NCBI GenBank assembly: GCA_900546345.1
Contig: URCI01000072.1
Coordinates: forward strand, 1-11,527
Direction of reading: 5' to 3'
DNA: 11,527 nucleotides
DNA from: an uncultured Prevotella sp.
Lineage (GTDB): Bacteria; Bacteroidota; Bacteroidia; Bacteroidales; Bacteroidaceae
A program made the translations under genes and the position numbers. The number at the start of each line of letters is the position of its first letter. The first letter of the stretch is position 1. The notes under the pieces were generated by a model. The model was not told the DNA's origin. It saw only the letters and a list, made by a program, of their open reading frames with translations, and searched no databases. Positions 7,082 through 11,527 of this stretch are shown here, piece after piece.

Positions 7082-7841
7082 AATGACCTAATACCATGAA
7101 GGCGAAGTCCTTGCCGAAAGCCATGATGAAGTTCTTGATGTTCTGAATGATACTCTGCTCAATCACCCGTTCGTCAACATCCTCAGGGTCTTCGATGTTG
7201 ATGAAGTCGAGCAGGTATTCATCCTTGAAAGACTGTAAAGCCTTCCGCTTAAAATCATTGTCGCTGATCGTATGGTCGAAGTTGGTGTGCTGGATGGAGC
7301 CCTCTTCGTGGTAGAGGTCGGACTTCAGTTGGCGTTTCAGTTCCCTATACCCCCAAAACTCAACAGCACATCTGTGTATATAAAACAGTCGCTCATTCAA
7401 ATCGTTAACTTTGAAGATGATTTCCATGTGCTGGGAAAAGCCAACGCTCATAAAGTCATCCATTGGAAATTCGGCAGTTGTCAGCTGCCGAATTGTATAG
7501 ACATCTAATAATGAACTACTTATTAAATCGTCAGACAGTGTCTGACGATTTAGATAGGGGCTCCACTGCTCATAAAAGATTCTCATATTCTTGATGTTTG
7601 TCGTTGAGAATCCTCTCAGCCCCGGCAACTCCTGTTGCAGTCCTTTGGCGATCGTGTCAATGGCGTTGCTGCCCCAATATCCGTCACGACTATGGGTGGA
7701 GACGTAGCCACCGACGGAGTAGTAGAGCTTCAACAGCTCTTTGTTGGCCTGCTTGGCGGCAGCATAGCGACTCCTGAGTATGGCATTCTTAATGTCCTTG
7801 ACTGCTTGCAGATATTCCTGTGAGATATGAGCGATTTCCAT
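7002..7841 (-). CDS. DUF1016 / YhcG-like protein truncated before its nuclease core
   Basis: The protein has 279 residues from the ATG at 7841; upstream ATGs lie beyond the promoter and were not used. The first 230 or so residues match the DUF1016 N-terminal domain and the start of the YhcG PDDEXK region: AAAKQANKELLKLYYSVGGY, GLRGFSTTNIKNMRIFYEQW, FMSVGFSQHMEII, LNERLFYIHRCAVEFWGYRE, LKRQL, FKDEYLLDFINI, and IIQNIKNFIMAFGKDFAF. Family members of about 340-375 residues then carry the catalytic strands (a YIDLVFY-like motif and a later acidic-x-K motif). Here the sequence leaves the family after GKDFAF and ends in a foreign-looking tail, LVPKKNLGTKMI, encoded by the flanking 18-bp repeat. Nuclease activity should be lost; the helical N-terminal part could still fold. 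The family is linked to restriction and defence-type loci. The codons around 7468-7552 hold two palindromes. Confidence 0.8.
   Translation of the reverse strand: MEIAHISQEYLQAVKDIKNAILRSRYAAAKQANKELLKLYYSVGGYVSTHSRDGYWGSNAIDTIAKGLQQELPGLRGFSTTNIKNMRIFYEQWSPYLNRQTLSDDLISSSLLDVYTIRQLTTAEFPMDDFMSVGFSQHMEIIFKVNDLNERLFYIHRCAVEFWGYRELKRQLKSDLYHEEGSIQHTNFDHTISDNDFKRKALQSFKDEYLLDFINIEDPEDVDERVIEQSIIQNIKNFIMAFGKDFAFMVLGHFYLVPKKNLGTKMIISHTRQTEQTIF
7468..7494. repeat. In-frame palindrome within the DUF1016 gene (second copy)
   Basis: AATTCGGCAG (7468-7477) and its exact reverse complement (7485-7494) are separated by 7 nt. The palindrome lies in the variable linker and encodes part of TIRQLTTAEF. It resembles the palindrome at 7524-7552 (A-T/A-TCG-G/T-CAG ... 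CTG-C/A-CGA...). Confidence 0.7.
7524..7552. repeat. In-frame 29-nt near-perfect palindrome within the DUF1016 gene (first copy)
   Basis: TAAATCGTCAGACA (7524-7537) pairs perfectly with 7539-7552 around a single central base. It encodes part of NRQTLSDDL. Its centre is 57 nt (19 codons) from the centre of the other palindrome, so both keep the reading frame. Confidence 0.8.
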
Positions 7842-7859
7842 ATTAACCCGTTTTGCGTA

Positions 7860-7890
7860 CAAAGATAACAACTTCCTCCCAACTTTGCAA
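7860..7890 (-). promoter_or_regulatory. Promoter of the DUF1016 gene
   Basis: On the minus strand TTG (7888-7890) is followed after 20 nt by TATCTTTG (7860-7867), a good TAnnTTTG box. The transcript would start near 7853, about 12 nt before the ATG at 7841. This is the main reason for choosing that start. Confidence 0.7.
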
Positions 7891-8052
7891 CGAAACAATC
7901 TTGAAAATACTAACTCAAACCAAAACGAACGGTAATGGACGGATGTCGAAAGATCCTGTGAGGGTGTCAAGTGTATCGTTGACGACCAAGTGCTACAAGA
8001 GAATGCTATCTCACACAGAAGACTTTGGTGTAACAGCGTTAAAACAATGTAA

Positions 8053-8087
8053 ATATCACACTTGCGTGAGTCACGTTTGCGTGATAT
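8053..8087. promoter_or_regulatory. Double palindromic operator candidate upstream of the AAA ATPase
   Basis: Two copies of TCAC-N6-GTGA lie in tandem: TCACACTTGCGTGA (8056-8069) and TCACGTTTGCGTGA (8071-8084). They match at 12 of 14 positions with a 15-bp period. The whole block is also a dyad centred on 8070: the centre CGTGA-G-TCACG (8065-8075) lies inside ATATCAC (8053-8059) and GTGATAT (8081-8087). It ends 5 bp before the -7 box, covering the -33 region, where a repressor or activator dimer would act. Confidence 0.65.
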
Positions 8088-8091
8088 TGCC

Positions 8092-8099
8092 TATATTTG
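8092..8099 (+). promoter_or_regulatory. -7 box of the AAA ATPase gene
   Basis: TATATTTG fits TAnnTTTG and lies 25 nt before the ATG at 8125. No TTTG stands 19-21 nt upstream; that region is taken up by the palindromic operator, so the promoter may need an activator. Confidence 0.6.
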
Positions 8100-8124
8100 C
8101 ACAGCAACTATAGAGCGCATCCAT

Positions 8125-9255
8125 ATGAAAAAGCCATTTGTTTACGGAGAACTGGCAACAAAAGACAATTTTATTGACCGGCAGGAAGACAGAAAGCGAT
8201 TGAAAACATTCTTGCAGAATGGCATCAACGTCATGCTGATTTCCCCACGCCGATGGGGAAAATTGTCGCTTGTAAAAGTTTCTATGGATGAGCTGCGCAA
8301 CGAAGACGATAATATCCGTATCTGCTTCATCGACGCATACAAAATTCACAGTGCCTCTGATTTCTACAATGCCTTTGCCTCCGCTGTCATCAGTGGTGTA
8401 GGGAACACTTTGGAGAAGGGCATTGAACTCATCAAGAAATATATCCCTTCACTAACGCCAAGCATTACATTGCAGAATGACCCTCTCAATGCCGTGTCCA
8501 TCGACCTGAAGTTCAGACCCTTGGAAAGGAGCGCAGAGAGCATTCTGAACCTCCCCGAGACTTTGGCCAAAGCCCACGGTTTCCATGTCATTGTCTGTAT
8601 TGATGAGTTTCAGCAACTGGCACTGCTGCCAGAATGGAAACAGATGGAGGGGCTCATGCGGTCGGTCTGGCAGCAGCAGGAAGACGTGACCTATTGCCTC
8701 TATGGCAGCAAACGGCACATGATGGCGGACATCTTCAACAATGCCAACAATCCTTTCTACCGCTTTGGTCAAGTGTTCTATCTCAAGAAGATAGCGAGGG
8801 AATATTGGATACCTTATATCATCAATACGTTTGCGGAAACAGGAAAGAGCATCTCGGTGGAGTTTGCCAACAGAATCTGCGACATCACCGAGTGTCACAG
8901 TTGGTATGTCCAACAGTTGAGCTTTTTTATCTGGAGTGGAACCCAGACGGCCGTGACGGAGGAGATATTCCAAGAGCAGACCATCCTGCTCGTTGACACC
9001 AATGCTCCTGTCTTTGAGGCTGACGTTGATGGCCTCACCGTTTCCCAGGTCAACATGCTGATTGCCATCGCTAACGGAGAAAGCCATTTCAATGCACAGG
9101 ACGTTAACAGAAGATATTCTCTTGGCGCGCCACAGACCATCAGCAGGAATAAGCAGACGCTGACTAAAAAGGACATCATAGAGCGAAACGGAGACGCCTA
9201 CACCTTCGTCGACCTCATCTTCAAGTTCTGGTTCAAGAAGAATCATCACGCTTAA
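8125..9255 (+). CDS. AAA-family ATPase (ATPase_2/PF01637-like) with altered Walker A
   Basis: The protein has 376 residues from the ATG at 8125. The upstream in-frame ATG at 8062 lies inside the operator, before the -7 box, and was rejected. The N-terminus KPFVYGELATKDNFIDRQED, the P-loop region LISPRRWGKLSLVKV (about 38-52), Walker B HVIVCIDE (D160, E161) and a GSKRHMM sensor-like motif (about 194-200) place it in the PF01637-type AAA ATPases common in Bacteroidota. The C-terminal part (about 310-372: VNMLIAIANGE, LGAPQTISRNKQTLTKKDI, FVDLIFKFWFKK) looks like a winged helix. The P-loop normally reads GKT or GKS. Here it is GKL with Ser following, so Mg/nucleotide binding may be impaired. The family is poorly characterised; some members are thought to act in regulation or with mobile DNA. 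It is a single-gene unit with no partner gene downstream. Confidence 0.88.
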   Translation: MKKPFVYGELATKDNFIDRQEDRKRLKTFLQNGINVMLISPRRWGKLSLVKVSMDELRNEDDNIRICFIDAYKIHSASDFYNAFASAVISGVGNTLEKGIELIKKYIPSLTPSITLQNDPLNAVSIDLKFRPLERSAESILNLPETLAKAHGFHVIVCIDEFQQLALLPEWKQMEGLMRSVWQQQEDVTYCLYGSKRHMMADIFNNANNPFYRFGQVFYLKKIAREYWIPYIINTFAETGKSISVEFANRICDITECHSWYVQQLSFFIWSGTQTAVTEEIFQEQTILLVDTNAPVFEADVDGLTVSQVNMLIAIANGESHFNAQDVNRRYSLGAPQTISRNKQTLTKKDIIERNGDAYTFVDLIFKFWFKKNHHA

Positions 9256-9296
9256 CGCGCATTTTTTTAGGATTTGCCTTTTATAGGGTGACATCG

Positions 9297-9328
9297 TTTG
9301 TTTTTCTCAACCGAATTTCTTACTTTTG
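9297..9328 (+). promoter_or_regulatory. Promoter of the beta-propeller gene
   Basis: TTTG (9297-9300), a 20-nt spacer, then TACTTTTG (9321-9328) match the Bacteroidota promoter in both boxes. The predicted start near 9335 gives a leader of about 29 nt before the ATG at 9364. Confidence 0.78.
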
Positions 9329-9363
9329 CATTGCAAAGGAACGATCATCAATAAGACAGTTAA

Positions 9364-10914
9364 ATGATTAAACGATTTTCAACCTTTATTTTTGCTTTTA
9401 TAACAGCGCTTTGTGCTATGGCGCAGACGGGAATGCCGTATGATTATCAAGAGGTGGCTCTTGGAAAGTGTGCTGATGGGAGCGACTTGAAATGTCGCTA
9501 CATTCCTGCAGAAGGAAAACTCAAGAGGTTTACAATAACCCGTGAGATGCCATATATGCTCATCTTTGACGATGGCGGCGCAAGGGTGTTGGATAAGACA
9601 ACCCTCAAGAAGATTGCCGACTTAAAGCTTGGGAGCAAGGACTTTGTTCAAATCAACAAAGACGGCTATATCACGTGTTCAGATGATGTTGCGTTCTTTT
9701 CAAGGGAAGGTCGCCCCACCTTCTATAATTTCAAGGGCGAAAAGGTGTGGTCGAGCAAGTATGGGATGACCATTTCTGACAGATATGAGAACGTTGTCGT
9801 TTGTGAAAAGAAATGGGGAGAATATGTCGCCTACGACATGTCGACAGGAAAAGAACTGTGGCAGAGGACCATAGCATGCAGCAAGCATTATCCGTGGGCA
9901 GACATGTACATCGATCAGCATGACAGAAAGACGTATTATCTAAAGGGCGACAAGCTTGTAAAATTGAACATCCTGACAGGCGATACTATTTGCCATTCGT
10001 TTTCTGCAGGAGTCAAGGAGCCCACTAAATCACGCCTCTCAATAGTCAGACGTCAAATGGCGACAAGCAGGGATTTCCAATTTGAGGAGGCCTCCTCTTC
10101 TCTAATAGGGAACTTTATCCTGACGGGAACCCACAGCAACATTATCGACACCTGCAATTGTCTTTATGTTGCTGATGCCAAGAACCTCTATTGCTTCGAC
10201 AAGAACCTCAAGACACTCTGGCAGACAGCGCTCCCCGATGGTATGGGCTCGAAGTCAAATATCCGCATAGAGGGGAGCAGAGTATATCTCATAAACTATG
10301 GCGTAGCATTCCAAAAGGAAACTATGGGTAGATGTGGAAAACCATTCATAGCCTCTTATGACAAGTCAACCGGCGAGCAACGGTCATTGGACAAGCCTGA
10401 GATAAGTAAAAAAGTCCAAGGCGGAATCTATGTTGACGGACGCGCTTACTGGCAGACGGCAAAAGGATTCCTCTATAATGATGAGGGCGACAGTACAATC
10501 CATGAAATTTCATGGAAGCCCAAAACGGACATGACACCTCGCCAGAATTATCCCGATTTCGTTATTTGCGATACCGTCGGCATCGTGAAGGACGGAATGT
10601 TTATAGACGTACCAACCAACAAGCATCAGCTCGTCGTTGAGGTTTATGGGCGTGATGTGAATGTGATTCAGTCGGATGGTACCTGTGAGCTGATACCATC
10701 AAATGAGGTGTATTTTCACGACAGTGGTAATGTTTACTCTACCAATAATAGTTCCGGCCGCCCCAACGATTTTGTTATCGTCGATCCGACAACCCGCAAA
10801 GTGAAGTACTCGTTCCATAATATCGGCGGAGTTATGCACGACAAGGATGGCAATATATTTGTCGGAATTAAACAAGGAGTCGGTGTTTACAACCCTACTA
10901 ATATCATAGAATAA
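9364..10914 (+). CDS. Secreted PQQ/WD40-like beta-propeller protein
   Basis: The protein has 516 residues. A Sec signal peptide (IKRF, hydrophobic core, likely cut after AMAQ at residue 21) indicates export. The mature part is made of repeated short blades: YMLIFDDGGARVLDKTTLKK (64-83), FYNFKGEKVWSSKYG (120-134), EYVAYDMSTGKELWQRT (153-169), YYLKGDKLVKLNILTGDT (191-208), LYCFDKNLKTLWQTALPDG (275-293) and FIASYDKSTGEQ (328-339). The [YF]-x-x-D-x-x-TG-x-x-x-W pattern is typical of PQQ-like propellers such as BamB. No catalytic or cofactor residues can be assigned, so this is likely a periplasmic or surface scaffold or binding protein, not a true quinoprotein. Conserved-looking Cys residues occur near 36/44 and 264/266/277. 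It has a textbook promoter and no co-directed neighbour, so it appears to be a single-gene unit. Confidence 0.85.
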   Translation: MIKRFSTFIFAFITALCAMAQTGMPYDYQEVALGKCADGSDLKCRYIPAEGKLKRFTITREMPYMLIFDDGGARVLDKTTLKKIADLKLGSKDFVQINKDGYITCSDDVAFFSREGRPTFYNFKGEKVWSSKYGMTISDRYENVVVCEKKWGEYVAYDMSTGKELWQRTIACSKHYPWADMYIDQHDRKTYYLKGDKLVKLNILTGDTICHSFSAGVKEPTKSRLSIVRRQMATSRDFQFEEASSSLIGNFILTGTHSNIIDTCNCLYVADAKNLYCFDKNLKTLWQTALPDGMGSKSNIRIEGSRVYLINYGVAFQKETMGRCGKPFIASYDKSTGEQRSLDKPEISKKVQGGIYVDGRAYWQTAKGFLYNDEGDSTIHEISWKPKTDMTPRQNYPDFVICDTVGIVKDGMFIDVPTNKHQLVVEVYGRDVNVIQSDGTCELIPSNEVYFHDSGNVYSTNNSSGRPNDFVIVDPTTRKVKYSFHNIGGVMHDKDGNIFVGIKQGVGVYNPTNIIE

Positions 10915-10936
10915 AGATGGTTTTTCTTTATAAGGC

Positions 10937-10980
10937 AGAATGCACCCAGTCATCTTGCATGCTACATCTTGGGCATTCTT
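10937..10980 (+). terminator. Weak terminator-like hairpin after the beta-propeller gene
   Basis: AGAATGCACCCA (10937-10948) pairs with TGGGCATTCT (10970-10979) with a two-base bulge and a 21-nt loop. It starts 22 nt after the stop codon at 10914. The T-run that follows is short, so the call is tentative. Confidence 0.3.
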
Positions 10981-11018
10981 AGTGTGCGCCAAACAGCCTG
11001 CTTCTTTTCTCGCAATAT

Positions 11019-11205
11019 TCAGCGCGCAGAATTAACGATAAAGTGTGCTGAGTTATATATTTCATGCAGTTTGTTCTTATTCTTCCCTAAATCACTTTTA
11101 GTCATTCCGGCAGTTATCTGGTAACCTATTCCAATGGAGAGACATGGGCTAATGGTTGGCGATGGGTGGATGAAAGTAAAAGGACAGCCCAATACGACGA
11201 CAGCG
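11019..11205 (-). pseudogene. Possible C-terminal tail of a lost gene fused to the ATPase stub
   Basis: One minus-strand frame, offset from the ATPase stub, stays open down to a TGA at 11019-11021. It reads FTFIHPSPTISPCLSIGIGY, then QITAGMTKSDLGKNKNKLHE. The LSIGIGYQITAG pattern resembles the last strands of an outer-membrane or secreted protein. No start codon or upstream part remains. The join to the ATPase frame lies near 11205. I do not recognise the family with confidence, and this may be a chance open frame. Confidence 0.28.
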
Positions 11206-11310
11206 GCAACGGCGAATGCCGGTAATGACCTTGATCATACCGTTTCCATCGGCGTTTTGCAGCAGATTCAGATAATGTTTTCGTTCAAATAGCATCGCTT
11301 TAGAATACAT
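11149..11310 (-). pseudogene. N-terminal stub of an AAA_14-type (DUF4143-associated) ATPase
   Basis: The reading frame has 53 codons from the ATG at 11310. Residues 6-35 (MLFERKHYLNLLQ, then MIKVITGIRRC) match the start of the Bacteroidota ATP-binding proteins whose P-loop reads VITGIRRCGKS. Similarity stops at Cys35: the next residues are RCRRIGLSFY instead of GKS, so the Walker A lysine and everything after it are gone. Full-length members have about 380-430 residues. It is preceded by a very good promoter at 11339-11369, so the stub may still be transcribed. The native start and promoter appear intact while the body has been deleted. It is an inactive gene relic. Confidence 0.6.
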
Positions 11311-11338
11311 TTATGTGTCTTGACACGGATTTGTACGG

Positions 11339-11369
11339 CAAAGATAGTGCAAAAGAGCGACATGTCAAA
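11339..11369 (-). promoter_or_regulatory. Promoter inside the terminal tandem repeat, driving the ATPase stub
   Basis: On the minus strand TTTG (11366-11369), a 19-nt spacer, then TATCTTTG (11339-11346) match the Bacteroidota consensus exactly. The start would be near 11332, about 22 nt before the ATG at 11310. The second repeat unit has the same layout with TTG and TATCTTTT, one base short of consensus. Confidence 0.72.
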
Positions 11370-11527
11370 GAAAAAAGATTTTTCTTTTTTCGTTGTATGT
11401 CCGAGTGCAGCCTATCTTATGAAAAGATAGTGCAAAAGAGCGACATGTCAACGAAAAAAGATTTCTTTTTTCGTTGTATGTCCGAGTGCAGCCTATCTTA
11501 TGAAAAGATAGTGCAAAAGAGCGACAT
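11341..11527. repeat. Tandem 81-83 bp palindromic repeat (two full units plus a partial third)
   Basis: Units begin AAGATAGTGCAAAAGAGCGA at 11341, 11424 and 11505 (periods 83 and 81), and the array runs off the window. Each unit folds on itself. In unit two, AAGATAG (11424-11430) pairs with 11493-11499, GACAT (11442-11446) with 11478-11482, and CAACGAAAAAAG (11449-11460) with 11465-11476 around a 4-nt loop. The units differ by a few bases (CAAAG versus CAACG, and two extra T's in unit one). The repeats are contiguous with no spacers, so this is not a CRISPR array. Confidence 0.85.

Noticed and set aside
7842..7970. Longer DUF1016 reading frame starting at 7970 on the minus strand
   Set aside because: The extra 43 codons cross the TTG-N20-TATCTTTG promoter and lack family similarity; the family start fits the ATG at 7841.
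7853..8113. Plus-strand 86-codon frame between the DUF1016 and ATPase genes
   Set aside because: It overlaps the DUF1016 promoter and the ATPase operator and shows no domain; another frame there also looks superficially protein-like, but neither has support.
8062..8124. Upstream ATG at 8062 for the AAA ATPase
   Set aside because: It lies inside the palindromic operator, before the -7 box, and the added residues do not look like the family N-terminus.
10699..10992. Minus-strand 97-codon frame over the end of the beta-propeller gene
   Set aside because: Mostly antisense to the conserved propeller, without a recognisable domain or promoter box.
11341..11527. CRISPR array
   Set aside because: The units are contiguous, about 82 bp long and internally palindromic, with no unique spacers and no cas genes nearby.

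Overview
The window looks like a chromosomal segment from a gut- or mouth-type Bacteroidota bacterium, most likely Prevotella or Segatella. The evidence is the promoter type (TTTG, about 20 nt, then TAnnTTTG, in front of four of the genes), the GLPGLI-family proteins beside an outer-membrane beta-barrel protein with a carboxypeptidase-regulatory-like domain, a TPR lipoprotein, and A-rich leaders without strong Shine-Dalgarno sites. No rRNA, tRNA or CRISPR array was seen.

Layout: (1) 40-795, minus: a TPR lipoprotein with a clear promoter, ending close to the window edge and shorter than relatives I know. (2) 896-1961: about 1.1 kb without an intact gene, holding a decayed N-terminal piece of an IS1380-type transposase, a terminator-like hairpin and two nested inverted repeats. 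(3) 1962-6307, plus: a compact operon of two tandem GLPGLI paralogues and an 841-residue outer-membrane beta-barrel protein that overlaps the second paralogue by 4 bp. (4) 6334-7841: two broken genes facing each other. One is the 3' remnant of an AlbA_2/HATPase_c_4-type putative regulator (plus). The other is a DUF1016/YhcG-like protein (minus) that stops just before its PDDEXK nuclease core. Between them is a small array of an 18-bp repeat arranged in inverted copies. The DUF1016 gene also carries two related palindromes inside its coding frame. (5) 8053-9255: an AAA (ATPase_2-like) ATPase gene preceded by two tandem TCAC-N6-GTGA palindromes; its Walker A has Leu where Thr/Ser is expected. 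(6) 9364-10914: a secreted PQQ/WD40-like beta-propeller protein with a textbook promoter. (7) 10915-11527: remnants only. There is a 53-codon N-terminal stub of an AAA_14-type ATPase that breaks off inside its P-loop and runs into what looks like the tail of another gene. It is driven from 81-83 bp tandem repeats, each a long hairpin carrying a promoter-like element.

The GLPGLI/barrel operon is the only set of genes that obviously works together (cell envelope, unknown substrate). The rest of the right half reads as an accessory zone in which ATPase, nuclease and regulator genes have been truncated at or near palindromic repeats. I do not see a complete new multi-gene system. The most unusual signals are the palindromic and promoter-bearing repeats and the in-frame palindromes.
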